NCBI RefSeq assembly: GCF_022213065.1
Contig: NZ_JAKLJA010000037.1
Span: forward strand, 1 to 64,000
Direction: 5' to 3'
Source: Paraburkholderia tagetis
GTDB taxonomy: Bacteria; Pseudomonadota; Gammaproteobacteria; Burkholderiales; Burkholderiaceae
DNA: 64,000 nt
The position numbers and the translations under genes are program-made. The number at the start of each line of letters is the position of its first letter. The first letter of the stretch is position 1. Below are positions 33,233 to 41,115 of this stretch, piece after piece. The notes under the pieces were generated by a model. That model had not been told where the DNA came from. It saw only the letters and a program-made list of their open reading frames with translations, and did not search any database.

Positions 33233-33489
33233 GGTCTCGCCCTCCCGGGCGATTCGGATTCCTTATCCGTGAAGACTTTGCCGCTCTCACGGTAGTTTTC
33301 CTCATCCATCTGAGCAAGGAAATCACCGATGTCACGATAGTCGCCAGCCTCTATCGCGCGCTGACCCAGCGCAAGAATAGTCACCAAGACGCTCGACTCC
33401 TCGTCGGCCTCTCCGGGCGTAATGGAAGGACCGAGTGAATTCATACTTGCGAATGCGTCAACCGTCATGTGGCCCATAGCAATGCTCAA
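33229..33489 (-). CDS. Small acidic hypothetical protein in the HAD/AbrB-like operon
   Basis: An 86-residue acidic protein with a helical centre (ILALGQRAIEAGDYRDIGDFLAQMDEENYRESG). Its stop overlaps the next start (ATGA), which supports it being a real gene. No family is recognised. Confidence 0.5.
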   Translation of the reverse strand: MSIAMGHMTVDAFASMNSLGPSITPGEADEESSVLVTILALGQRAIEAGDYRDIGDFLAQMDEENYRESGKVFTDKESESPGRARP

Positions 33490-33531
33490 CGTAGTACGTT
33501 CAATTGTTCAGCAATCCGTCTCCGCACTTCT

Positions 33532-34131
33532 TCAATTTTGGCCAGCAAGCGAACGAAGTCTCAGTTGGAACTGCATATCATCACGCGCCCGCATCGGCGA
33601 GATGAATCGTCTGGCGCGGCGCAACGCATAGGCGCCGACTGTCGCTCGCAATGCTTCGTCGTCTGACAAAGGGCACGTCGCAAGTTCGCCGAATTCGTGA
33701 AGCTGTTTCGCTAAGGCTCTCCGCGCCGCCTCGTCGAACCCAACTTCGGGATTGATATTCACGCGCCGTGATGCAGTAAGGTCGGAGAACTCGAACTCGG
33801 AAGACGCCAAGATGACGAACGATTCGGTGCGGTTCTCCATGAAATCAAGTACGGCCTCTTCCCGTGCCCCACCAAACGTGTTCACAGCGTTGACGATGCG
33901 AGTCCCCAATTCACCGCAGACCTCGCGGATACACTTCAGGTCGTAGTAGAGAGGCCAACCATTGCCGATGACGACAACAGCGCCGGGGTAGTCGGCAAGT
34001 GTCTTTGCAAGGTGCGAGATATCGACTGCAAGGTGGCGTGCAATCGGAACCCAGCCTTCTCGCGTAGTTGGCGACGGATAGTCGCGCAACGGTCCGAGCT
34101 CACCGTTCATACAGAAAAAAACATAGACCAC
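33532..34131 (-). CDS. HAD-fold protein with replaced catalytic residues
   Basis: A 199-residue protein starting at GTG (34131) with GGAG upstream. It follows the HAD layout of the gene at 31899-32390, but motif I reads VYVFFCMNGEL in place of FLDIDGVL, motif II reads VVVIGNGW in place of LSSDW, and motif IV reads ILASSEFE in place of AIDDR. All expected acidic residues are therefore lost and phosphatase activity is not expected. It is the first gene of the operon, diverging from the XRE regulator at 34326. Alignment of the two HAD proteins is by eye. Confidence 0.5.
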   Translation of the reverse strand: MVYVFFCMNGELGPLRDYPSPTTREGWVPIARHLAVDISHLAKTLADYPGAVVVIGNGWPLYYDLKCIREVCGELGTRIVNAVNTFGGAREEAVLDFMENRTESFVILASSEFEFSDLTASRRVNINPEVGFDEAARRALAKQLHEFGELATCPLSDDEALRATVGAYALRRARRFISPMRARDDMQFQLRLRSLAGQN

Positions 34132-34212
34132 GATGGCTCCGTCAACCGAATTGAAAAGGAGACTTCATAGCTGCCTCATGCTGCCCAAGGAGCATCCAGT
34201 GACATCGTTTTT

Positions 34213-34267
34213 GCACAATATATTGGTCATTGTAAACGCGCCGACGCACATTCACAATATATTGTGT
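34213..34267. promoter_or_regulatory. Palindromic operators between the HAD operon and the XRE regulator
   Basis: A perfect 14-bp palindrome CACAATATATTGTG lies at 34253-34266. A half-matching copy, CACAATATATTGGT, lies at 34214-34227, 39 nt away (about four helical turns). The sites lie in the divergent promoter region, so the XRE protein probably binds both and controls both directions. Confidence 0.6.
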
Positions 34268-34325
34268 GGATTGTTGACCCCACTGCTAGGACACTCTCCC
34301 CCATTCGTTCAGCACTGGGGGACAG

Positions 34326-34574
34326 ATGAGCCGTATCGCCGCCTTTGGCCGAGTCGTCCGAGAGGAGAGGCTCGCGAAGGGCATTTCGCAGGAGGAGCTC
34401 GCCGAGAAGGCGAACCTGCACCGCAACTTCATATCGTTGGTCGAACGAGGACAGAGCAAGATTGCGCTCGACTCCCTATTTGCACTCGCCGACGCTCTCG
34501 ACATCTCTGCATCGACACTGCTACGGCGCGCTGAAACTGCTGCGAAGAAGAGTCACAGGCAGCCAGCTGAGTGA
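34326..34574 (+). CDS. XRE family transcriptional regulator
   Basis: An 82-residue protein that is almost entirely a helix-turn-helix domain (GRVVREERLAKGISQEELAEKANLHRNFISLVERGQ, then ALDSLFALADALDISASTLL). Size and layout match autoregulatory controllers, such as C-proteins of restriction-modification systems. No restriction enzyme or methylase gene is nearby. The palindromes at 34213-34267 are the probable targets. Confidence 0.8.
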   Translation: MSRIAAFGRVVREERLAKGISQEELAEKANLHRNFISLVERGQSKIALDSLFALADALDISASTLLRRAETAAKKSHRQPAE

Positions 34575-34640
34575 TGCTAATCAGCAGATTGCATAGGCGG
34601 CGAACATCGCGACGTGTGAACTGCCTGGCCCTTCACAATG

Positions 34641-34871
34641 TCAATTTTTCCGCTCCGTAACGACGCTTAGGTTCCGCTCAAGCAACCATGCTTCGAGAAC
34701 GTCTTGACGCCAGCGCAAGAGCTCCCCATCGCAAAATCGAACACGCGGCGGAAGCAACCACGGCCGATGTCTTACGCGCAGACGAATAGTAGAGACTGAC
34801 AGGTCCAAGACCTCGGCGAGTTCATGCTCGTCGAGGTAGGTGTGGGTCGCGGGGTGGCATTTTGATGTCAT
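34641..34871 (-). CDS. Small HTH (AlpA/excisionase-like) protein
   Basis: A 76-residue reading from the ATG at 34871. It has a winged-HTH pattern (YLDEHELAEVLDLSVSTIRLRVRHRPWLLPPRVRF) followed by a DNA-contact-type LLRWRQDVLEAWL, as in AlpA-like or excisionase proteins. No integrase is present to pair with it. The in-frame extension to 34916 is possible but unsupported. Confidence 0.55.
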   Translation of the reverse strand: MTSKCHPATHTYLDEHELAEVLDLSVSTIRLRVRHRPWLLPPRVRFCDGELLRWRQDVLEAWLLERNLSVVTERKN

Positions 34872-35305
34872 GCGCCGTGTAGCACACGACCTTAAACGGG
34901 GTCCTGCGGTTTTCACGAACGTTTGCGAACATTCGTAACGCGCAGTTCATATTACGGCCGACAGCATAGTTACGGCCATTGTCGACGATAGCACGCACGT
35001 CCTATCGAATGCACGTAAACGCGTGAGAAACGGGGCGAGCCGGTTCATAATGGCAGCGCTCGAAGCACTCGTAACATCTTTGAGGGCCTCAGTTGCGGAC
35101 CTTTTTGAGCCATCGATTATCCGTTGGTCCCTCGAAGTGGTCGCAAGTTATCCTCCAAGCGCTGCCGCTTGATGGATTCTATCGTCTCGCTTGCGCAGGA
35201 AAGTCTTCAGCCCCCATATACCCCCAAGGACTGAAGACTTTCTTTTAACACTGAAAGCTTTATTGTGATGCTGAAGACCTTTTTGTAACGCCACAGCGGC
35301 AAGAC
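34872..35305. other. Intergenic region before the 3' end of prfC
   Basis: About 430 nt with no gene, at the junction between accessory and core DNA. The notable content is the hairpin and three 20-bp repeats at 35199-35290 described separately. Confidence 0.5.
35199..35290. repeat. Three 20-bp direct repeats plus an inverted copy
   Basis: The motif CTGAAGACTTT and variants starts at 35231, 35251 and 35271, exactly 20 nt apart (CTGAAGACTTT, CTGAAAGCTTT, CTGAAGACCTT). An inverted copy, GAAAGTCTTCAG, lies at 35199-35210 and pairs with 35231-35242 across a 20-nt spacer. The array ends 15 nt from the prfC stop codon. Confidence 0.7.
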
Positions 35306-36907
35306 TTACATGTTCTTGCGGAACGGCGCACCCGAATGCTCGCGCAGTTCGTTGAACACGATCTTCGGCCACGCCTTTTGTGCGACCTCGATCTCGGAGA
35401 CGTGCGAGGCCAGATACGTCGGCGCGTTCGACGCATCGTAGGCCATGCGGGCCTCATACGAATCGGTGAAGCGGCGCAGTTCGTTGGCGTCGTCGCAAGT
35501 GACCCAGCGCGAGAGGCGATAGCGCGCCGGCATGATGCGCACGTCCACCTTGTATTCCGCCGAAAGGCGATGCGAGACCACTTCGAACTGCAGCTGGCCC
35601 ACGGCGCCCAGGATTGTCGCGCCGCCGTGCAGCGGGCGGAACACCTGAATCGCACCTTCTTCGCCAAGCTGCTTGAGCGCTTCGCCCAGTTGCTTCGCGC
35701 GCATCGGGTCGACCACTTCGATGGTCTGGAAGATTTCCGGCGCGAAGAACGGCAGGCCCGTGAATTGCAGGTCTTCGCCTTCGGTGAGCGTGTCGCCGAG
35801 ACTCAGCGTGCCGTGGTTAGGAATACCGATGATGTCGCCAGGGTAGGCCTCGGCCACCGTCTCGCGGCGCTGCGAGAGGAAGCTCACCACGTTGTTCGCG
35901 CGGAAGGTCTTGTTGTTGCGCGTGACCTTCAGTTGCATGCCGCGCTCGAAGCGGCCCGAACATACGCGGATGAACGCCACGCGGTCGCGGTGCGCGAGGT
36001 CCATGTTGGCCTGCACCTTGAACACGACGCCCGTGAACTTCGGCTCCTCGGGCGAGACCGGACGCTGCACGGCCATGCGCGGCGAGGGCGGCGGCGCGAG
36101 ATCGACGAGTGCGTCGAGAATTTCCTTCACGCCGAAGTTGTTGATGGCCGAGCCGAACAGCACCGGCGACTGCTCGCCGGCGAGGAACGCCTCGCGGTCG
36201 AACGTGGGCGTCGCGCCCGTGATCAGCTCGACCTCTTCCTTGGTGCGCTTCCAGTGATAGCCGAAGCGCGCTTCGCCGGCTTCGTCGCCGATGTTCTGCA
36301 GCGTTTCCACCGCGCCGCCGAGCGACTGCTCGCCCGCGCGGAACACACGCACCTGGTCGCGCTGGATGTCGTAGACGCCCTGGAACTCCTTGCCCATGCC
36401 GATGGGCCAGGTGAACGGCACCGCGGCCACGCCGAGGTGCTGCTCGATTTCGTCGAGCAGGTCGAGCGGCTCGCGCACTTCGCGGTCGAGCTTGTTGATG
36501 AACGTGAGAATGGGCGTCTTGCGGCTGCGGCAGACTTCGAGCAGCTTGAGCGTCTGCGCTTCCACGCCGTTCGCGCCGTCGATCACCATCACGGCCGCGT
36601 CCACCGCCGTGAGCACGCGGTAGGTGTCTTCGGAGAAGTCCTCGTGGCCCGGCGTGTCGAGCAGGTTGATGACTGCGTCGCCGTACTCGAACTGCATGAC
36701 CGAGCTCGCGACCGAAATGCCGCGCTGCTTTTCGATCTCCATCCAGTCGGACGTCGCGAAGCGGCCGCTCTTCTTGCCCTTCACGGTACCGGCGATCTGG
36801 ATCGCGCCCGAGAATAGCAGCAGCTTTTCGGTGAGCGTGGTTTTGCCCGCGTCCGGGTGAGAAATGACCGCGAACGTGCGGCGGCGTCTGAGTTCGGCAA
36901 CTGACAT
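35306..36907 (-). CDS. prfC: Peptide chain release factor 3
   Basis: A 533-residue translational GTPase. G1 is SHPDAGKTTLTEK, the switch I region has RGISVASSVM, G3 is DTPGHEDF, and G4 is INKLDRE. The RF3-specific C-terminal domains follow (LQFEVVSHRLSAEYKVDVR, TDSYEARMAYD). Role: GTP-dependent recycling of RF1/RF2 from the ribosome after peptide release. The start at 36907 fits the family; the frame upstream to 37030 has no similarity. The gene appears intact and marks the start of core sequence. Confidence 0.96.
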   Translation of the reverse strand: MSVAELRRRRTFAVISHPDAGKTTLTEKLLLFSGAIQIAGTVKGKKSGRFATSDWMEIEKQRGISVASSVMQFEYGDAVINLLDTPGHEDFSEDTYRVLTAVDAAVMVIDGANGVEAQTLKLLEVCRSRKTPILTFINKLDREVREPLDLLDEIEQHLGVAAVPFTWPIGMGKEFQGVYDIQRDQVRVFRAGEQSLGGAVETLQNIGDEAGEARFGYHWKRTKEEVELITGATPTFDREAFLAGEQSPVLFGSAINNFGVKEILDALVDLAPPPSPRMAVQRPVSPEEPKFTGVVFKVQANMDLAHRDRVAFIRVCSGRFERGMQLKVTRNNKTFRANNVVSFLSQRRETVAEAYPGDIIGIPNHGTLSLGDTLTEGEDLQFTGLPFFAPEIFQTIEVVDPMRAKQLGEALKQLGEEGAIQVFRPLHGGATILGAVGQLQFEVVSHRLSAEYKVDVRIMPARYRLSRWVTCDDANELRRFTDSYEARMAYDASNAPTYLASHVSEIEVAQKAWPKIVFNELREHSGAPFRKNM

Positions 36908-37078
36908 GGATGGAGGGGTATCGCTGATGAAATCGGGCAACCAGCCGCGCGGCGGGAGTTGCGTGTGTGGCCAACCGGTGCGCGCGGCAGAAGGCGCCGG
37001 GGACGAATGATACACGGCATTACCGCGCACGACTAAAAGTTAACGGCGCGCCCGCCGCGCACACGAAGGCGAAACGCC

Positions 37079-37198
37079 CGCCGGAGCGTGGCCGGCGGCG
37101 TGCCTGAGGTGAGATTTTACGGGAGCGGCCGGGAATAGCCCCGCGGCGCCCGCACGGCAGATGGGCCGTGCGGCGTACAAAGGTGAGATTTTACGGGA
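37079..37198. repeat. Duplicated hairpin-plus-promoter-like module upstream of prfC
   Basis: Two copies of an 18-19 nt sequence (AGGTGAGATTTTACGGGA) lie at 37107-37125 and 37181-37198, 74 nt apart. Each is next to a GC-rich hairpin (CGCCGG/CCGGCG at 37079-37097, CGCACGGC/GCCGTGCG at 37151-37172). On the minus strand each copy reads CGTAAAATCTCACC, where TAAAAT could be a -10 box for prfC. The hairpins could terminate the H-NS transcript. Confidence 0.5.
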
Positions 37199-37321
37199 AT
37201 CGGCTCGCGGTCACCTGGCGATTACTCGGAATCGGGCTGGCTGGCCGTCGATGATCGATTGACGCGCGGCTGCGAAGCGGTTGCGAAGCGGCTGCCAGGC
37301 GGCCGCCCGCTCGAACCCCGT

Positions 37322-37618
37322 TTATTCCTTGATGAGAAAGCGATCGCGGTTCTTCACGCCCGTCAGCCAGCCGGGCGCGCGCCCACGGCCGCTCCAGGTC
37401 TCGCCCGTTTTCGGGTTCATATAGCGCGCCGGCAGCGGCTTCTTGCGCGCACTCGCGGCACGCGGCGTGGAGAAACCGAGTTCCTCGGCCGTGATGTCGT
37501 ACTCCGCGATCTTTTCCTTGATATCAGCAATCGCTTGCTCGACTTCCTTTTCGCGTGCTGCCGCAACTTCCTTGTGCAGCTTTTCGAGTTGGGCGGTCAG
37601 TTGCTTGTAGCTCGCCAT
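37322..37618 (-). CDS. H-NS family DNA-binding protein
   Basis: A 98-residue protein. The N-terminal half is a coiled-coil oligomerisation domain (LTAQLEKLHKEVAAAREKEVEQ). The C-terminal half has the H-NS DNA-binding core (RYMNPKTGETWSGRGRAPGW). Family knowledge: it binds AT-rich DNA and silences foreign genes, so it may act on the AT-rich accessory regions in this window. The start at 37618 follows GGAGAT. Confidence 0.9.
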   Translation of the reverse strand: MASYKQLTAQLEKLHKEVAAAREKEVEQAIADIKEKIAEYDITAEELGFSTPRAASARKKPLPARYMNPKTGETWSGRGRAPGWLTGVKNRDRFLIKE

Positions 37619-37711
37619 AAACAATGATCTCCAGTTCAGTCACACATTGGTATTGTGACCGCTCCGGCGTCAAAGAGTGCCCAATTTCATGTTTTTTTCG
37701 ACGGACAGGCC

Positions 37712-37939
37712 CTAGCGCACCGCCTCGTGCGACGAACGTTCTTTTGTGCGCATTTCCAGCTCGCTCAGGGCTTCTGACAGACGCTTGACGCGCTGTACCT
37801 GCGAAGGGACCAGATTCGCGCGCGATACCGATTCGACGCGGTTGCGCCAATAGGAAAGCGGAATGCGATCGTTGCCTGACAGCCGCGCAATGACCTGTTC
37901 GAGATGCTCAATGTCCTTTTCAAGTTGATGATGATTCAT
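37712..37939 (-). CDS. Small hypothetical helical protein
   Basis: A 75-residue protein with GGAG upstream of the ATG at 37939. It is predicted helical (LEKDIEHLEQVIARLSG, VQRVKRLSEALSELEMRTKE), with SYWRNRVE in the middle. It is transcribed in the same direction as the H-NS gene, 93 nt before it. No family is recognised, though it is plausible as a small regulatory or structural protein. Confidence 0.55.
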   Translation of the reverse strand: MNHHQLEKDIEHLEQVIARLSGNDRIPLSYWRNRVESVSRANLVPSQVQRVKRLSEALSELEMRTKERSSHEAVR

Positions 37940-38367
37940 TGCTACTCCGGAATACTCCATCCTCGGAAAGACACCGCTGCGATGGCGTCCGCGCACACAT
38001 ACTCAATAACGAAAAGCGATTAATCCGCTGCATTCCATCAATGCTGCCTGGCTATCCGCCAGCCGCCCCGTTCATTTTTCTGCCTTATTTACTTTTTCAC
38101 ACCCACATTTCAGACGCCGGTTTCTCACGGCACAACGATTTCAACGCGTCTTATCTTCAGAGAATAAGGTTGGCCTGGCCGTTCATCGGTTGCCTACCGC
38201 ACGGAAAGCAACCAGCGCCTCATCCACATTGACAGCTATTAGCCATTGAACGAGCCGAAGATTAACGGCGGCAAACGCCCCTGTATATTCCTCATTTGTG
38301 CAGGAAATATGTATTCCGCATTTTTTGCGGTGGGCGGGCCGTCCCGGATTTTGATAACGGGAACGCT
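37940..38367. other. Intergenic region
   Basis: About 430 nt, AT-richer than the flanks, with no recognisable gene, repeat or RNA. It probably contains divergent promoters for the genes at 37939 and 38368. Confidence 0.35.
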
Positions 38368-38838
38368 GTGGATTCGAACGATCGTCAGCACGACAGTTTG
38401 TTGCGCGCGATTTACGCAATGATCGAGCACTCATCGGGATGGAAGGATTTTTGCGCGCAATTGAGGAAATCGACCGAGGTGGCCTCGGTTCACCTCTGCG
38501 TATTCGAGCGTCAGCGCGAAGTCTTCGTCTCGATCTGCACACCGATCGACAGCGTGCGCGTGCGCGGCAAGCGGGTTGGGTTCGCTGCGCCTCTTATCAG
38601 GCGCGCTTTCTGGAGAACGTGGCGATCTGCGAGGCGCGGCTCAAAAGCCGCGCGAGCGGCGCATGATCGGCGGCGGCGCGCTTCCGCGCGCTGCGCATCG
38701 TTGGCGCCGCCGAAACGGCAGACGGCGAGCGCCGCCGCGCAGCGCCGCTGCCCGCGCGCAGCCGGAGCGGCGGCGCGGACGGCAACACCTGACGCGCGTG
38801 CCCGTTACTTCGTGCGGCAAGCGAATACGAGGGTGTAG
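38368..38838 (+). CDS. Doubtful ORF; N-terminus resembles LuxR-type autoinducer domains
   Basis: A GTG-start reading of 156 residues. The first 70 residues (LLRAIYAMIEHSSGWKDFCAQLRKSTEVASVHLCVFERQ) look like the start of the sensor half of LuxR-type regulators. After VRVRGKRVGFAAP the sequence turns into Arg/Ala-rich low-complexity text typical of a wrong frame, and no LuxR HTH is found downstream. It is best read as a regulator remnant with a frameshift near 38560-38600. Its end overlaps the convergent lipoprotein gene. Confidence 0.3.
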   Translation: MDSNDRQHDSLLRAIYAMIEHSSGWKDFCAQLRKSTEVASVHLCVFERQREVFVSICTPIDSVRVRGKRVGFAAPLIRRAFWRTWRSARRGSKAARAAHDRRRRASARCASLAPPKRQTASAAAQRRCPRAAGAAARTATPDARARYFVRQANTRV

Positions 38839-39083
38839 GTGTCGCCGCTGGTGGATTTATCGACGGTGTCGTAGCCGGTGCCTGCACAGCGCGCGCGGGC
38901 CTGCTGGATGCATGAATCGTGGTCGCCCGCAGCGGGGCATTGCACCGGAACGGTGGGGCGGCCATCCGAGAGGAACAGCGGCGGACCGCTGCTGCAGGCG
39001 GACAGCGCCGCGAGCAGCGCACAAACACCCGCCGTGGATGACAGCCTGTGAAAGCGGAACAACAACGAACCGGAACGAATCAT
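38805..39083 (-). CDS. Small lipoprotein
   Basis: A 92-residue protein with a signal peptide ending in a lipobox (LLAALSACSS). The mature part has several cysteines (VQCPAAGDHDSCIQQARARCAGTGY) and ends in YTLVFACRTK. A GGGGT sequence lies just upstream of the ATG at 39083. Similar short cysteine-containing lipoproteins are common in Burkholderia; function is unknown. Confidence 0.65.
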   Translation of the reverse strand: MIRSGSLLFRFHRLSSTAGVCALLAALSACSSGPPLFLSDGRPTVPVQCPAAGDHDSCIQQARARCAGTGYDTVDKSTSGDTYTLVFACRTK

Positions 39084-39190
39084 GGGGTACCCCGAAGGCC
39101 TTCTAGTTTTTCGACGTTGCGATTGTGCCATGCCGAACAACGCCTGAGCGGCGTGCGAACGGCAGTGTTGCGGCCGAGCCGGCCGAAGTT

Positions 39191-39850
39191 TCACCGCACC
39201 GGGGGCAATGTCTTGTAGGGCGGCCGCGCGTGCGGATCGGTACGCAGATGCACGAACACTTTGTCGACGTCGGGAATCGCCGCGAGGCGGTGCTCCAGCG
39301 TCGCCCGGTCGAAGGCCGCCGGGGCGCAGCCTTCGGCATAGACGAAGCGCCGCTGCACCGTGATCCATACGCTCGTGCCGGCGAGCGACGCGTCGCCCTT
39401 GAATTTTTCGTGGACCGCCGTGGCGATATCGGCGTCGTAGAGATAGGAGTTCGGCTTCGTGCATTTGTGCGCGAGCCAGCAAGTGGTGCCGCGCTCGACC
39501 CGGTAGTGGGCGTCGTCGTCGGCTTCGGCCTTCGTCATGCGCGGGCCGAGCGGCTGCGGGCACGCATCCGGCGCACTCGAGAGCGCGAAGAACGGATCGT
39601 TGTACCAGTTCCGGATTTCGCCGGGATCGACGGTAACAGCGCTCGCGCTATTTGCCGGGGCAGCCGTGGACGCGCCGATCGCCGCAGGCTGCGCGACGGT
39701 CCCGGCCGCCGCGACAACCGGCGCGAAGAACACCGCCAGGACTGTCGCAAATGCCGCCGCTGCAAACGCCGCAGTAATCGTCGATAGCCATGCGCTCCGT
39801 TGCCTGTGAGCGCGCGGCCGCCCTTCCCGCATTGCTTCGATTTCCCTCAT
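39191..39850 (-). CDS. Membrane-anchored protein with a BON-like C-terminal domain
   Basis: A 219-residue protein with GGAAGGAG upstream of the ATG at 39850. A basic N-terminus precedes one long hydrophobic segment (TITAAFAAAAFATVLAVFFAPVVAAAG), then a periplasmic region with cysteines (CWLAHKC). The C-terminal alpha/beta part (DADIATAVHEKFKGD, then VWITVQRRFVYAEG, LEHRLAAIPDVDKVFVHL) has the BON-domain rhythm. Family knowledge: BON domains bind phospholipid surfaces. No operon partner is evident. Confidence 0.6.
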   Translation of the reverse strand: MREIEAMREGRPRAHRQRSAWLSTITAAFAAAAFATVLAVFFAPVVAAAGTVAQPAAIGASTAAPANSASAVTVDPGEIRNWYNDPFFALSSAPDACPQPLGPRMTKAEADDDAHYRVERGTTCWLAHKCTKPNSYLYDADIATAVHEKFKGDASLAGTSVWITVQRRFVYAEGCAPAAFDRATLEHRLAAIPDVDKVFVHLRTDPHARPPYKTLPPVR

Positions 39851-40170
39851 CGCCATCTCCTTCCTGCCCGGGCATGCCGATCGTCGTACCGTACACCAGC
39901 TCACGCCAATACAGGACTGCGCAGCCTGCGCCGCAATTTTGAGCGTTTCGATACAATCGCTGCGGCGCAACATAACCCGCCAATGCAATAAAAATCGCCG
40001 GACGGAAGTGCATCGACGAAGTGCAGCGCGCATTGCCGCTGCGATCGACCGCCTTGCATGGGACACCGGAGACTCCATGTCGTTTGTTATCGTTCTAGGC
40101 GCCCTCGCCTTTCAATTTCCTTCTGGCAGTGCGGGCACTTGAATTCGGACATTTTTCTCTCCAGTGACTG
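39851..40170. other. Intergenic region
   Basis: About 320 nt between the BON-like gene and the PAAR gene, marking the downstream edge of the type VI secretion module. No repeat, tRNA or coding signal was found. Confidence 0.35.
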
Positions 40171-40455
40171 TTACGCCGCCGATGATTCGCGTTGCCGCGA
40201 AAGCAGCAACGGTTGCGGGTCGCACTTGCACAGGCACCAGTCGCCGCTCAACGCTGACTGTCTTCCATTGGGGCCGGTATCGTTTCGACGCCTGACACAA
40301 ACAATCTTGCCGGTCGCATTGCACTTCGGACACCACACAGGGTCATACTCGTAAGCAACCGGGCGCCCCCGGAACGTATCATTTGAACGCGTCGCGATCA
40401 CGCGACCGCCAGCAGTCGTCGTGTCACCGTCACAAATCTCATAACGTTGATTCAA
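40171..40455 (-). CDS. PAAR-domain protein (type VI secretion spike tip)
   Basis: A 94-residue protein. The PAAR core is visible in CDGDTTTAGGRVIATRSN, FRGRPVAYEYDPVWCPKC and the C-terminal DWCLCKCDP. No toxin extension is fused. Family knowledge: PAAR proteins sharpen the VgrG spike and carry effectors. CAGGAGT precedes the ATG. It is the last gene of the vgrG module. Confidence 0.8.
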   Translation of the reverse strand: MNQRYEICDGDTTTAGGRVIATRSNDTFRGRPVAYEYDPVWCPKCNATGKIVCVRRRNDTGPNGRQSALSGDWCLCKCDPQPLLLSRQRESSAA

Positions 40456-40474
40456 TCAATACTCCTGAAAATTA

Positions 40475-41107
40475 TCAGAGGTCTGCAAACTCCACGAAAT
40501 GCCACTGCCCGAATTCCGGGTCAAACAGTGCCGCTTTCGTGCAATCCATCTTGTCCGCACTACCGATTTCCATGGTTTCAACCGCGCGCTTCACCGCCCA
40601 GTTGAGTCGAGCCTGTTCCCATTGCAGCATGTCGGGGTAGGTTTCGCGCCATGCGAACATTCCGGCGCGCTCATGCATCCGCTCGACTTGGTCAAGTGTC
40701 TCTGCATCCAGTTCGAAAAACGGCGGCGGCCCAAATTCTGCCGAGTGAACCATGAGCTTCGCGCACGTGGCAGTGCTTTCGCCTGACTGCATGACGATTT
40801 TTCCATCATGTGCGGGCCACCCGATCCGCAGTTCGGCCACCAACGCCGTTCGGTCCGCGTTGATGAATACCTTGGGATCAATCAGGCTCGCGTGGTGAAT
40901 TTCGTACTGTCTGCCACGACACGCCCAGTACATCAATTCAAGCATTGCGTGCAGAGGCGAGAGAAAGCAGGAGACCGCAGGGCCTGCCTTTGTCCTGCTG
41001 GCTGCGACCTGCAACTGACCGCCATCCGGTCCGGCCAGGACGAAGGCCGGGATTTCGGAGAAGAATGGGTGATGGCAGAATGATTCGTGTGCGGAAGTCA
41101 AGATCAC
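40475..41107 (-). CDS. Unknown protein in the type VI secretion module
   Basis: A 210-residue protein starting at GTG (41107), overlapping closely with its neighbours' spacing (8 nt after the upstream gene, 19 nt before the PAAR ATG). It is soluble, with no signal peptide, and has an aromatic C-terminal part (MFAWRETYPDMLQWEQARLNWAVKRAVETME). Cytosolic location and position next to PAAR would suit an effector chaperone/adaptor or a cytosolic effector. I do not recognise a family. Confidence 0.55.
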   Translation of the reverse strand: MILTSAHESFCHHPFFSEIPAFVLAGPDGGQLQVAASRTKAGPAVSCFLSPLHAMLELMYWACRGRQYEIHHASLIDPKVFINADRTALVAELRIGWPAHDGKIVMQSGESTATCAKLMVHSAEFGPPPFFELDAETLDQVERMHERAGMFAWRETYPDMLQWEQARLNWAVKRAVETMEIGSADKMDCTKAALFDPEFGQWHFVEFADL

Positions 41108-41115
41108 CTCATGGC

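Noticed and set aside
34872..35305. SXT/R391-type integration at prfC
   Set aside because: SXT-type elements use the 5' end of prfC and bring an integrase. Here the odd repeats are at the 3' end and no integrase gene is visible.
35336..36817. A 493-codon plus-strand open frame
   Set aside because: It lies wholly antisense to prfC, and its Arg/His/Glu-rich text is the usual mirror of a high-GC gene.
35817..36974. A 385-codon minus-strand frame overlapping prfC
   Set aside because: It is an alternative frame of prfC with Arg/Ala-rich composition and no recognisable domains.
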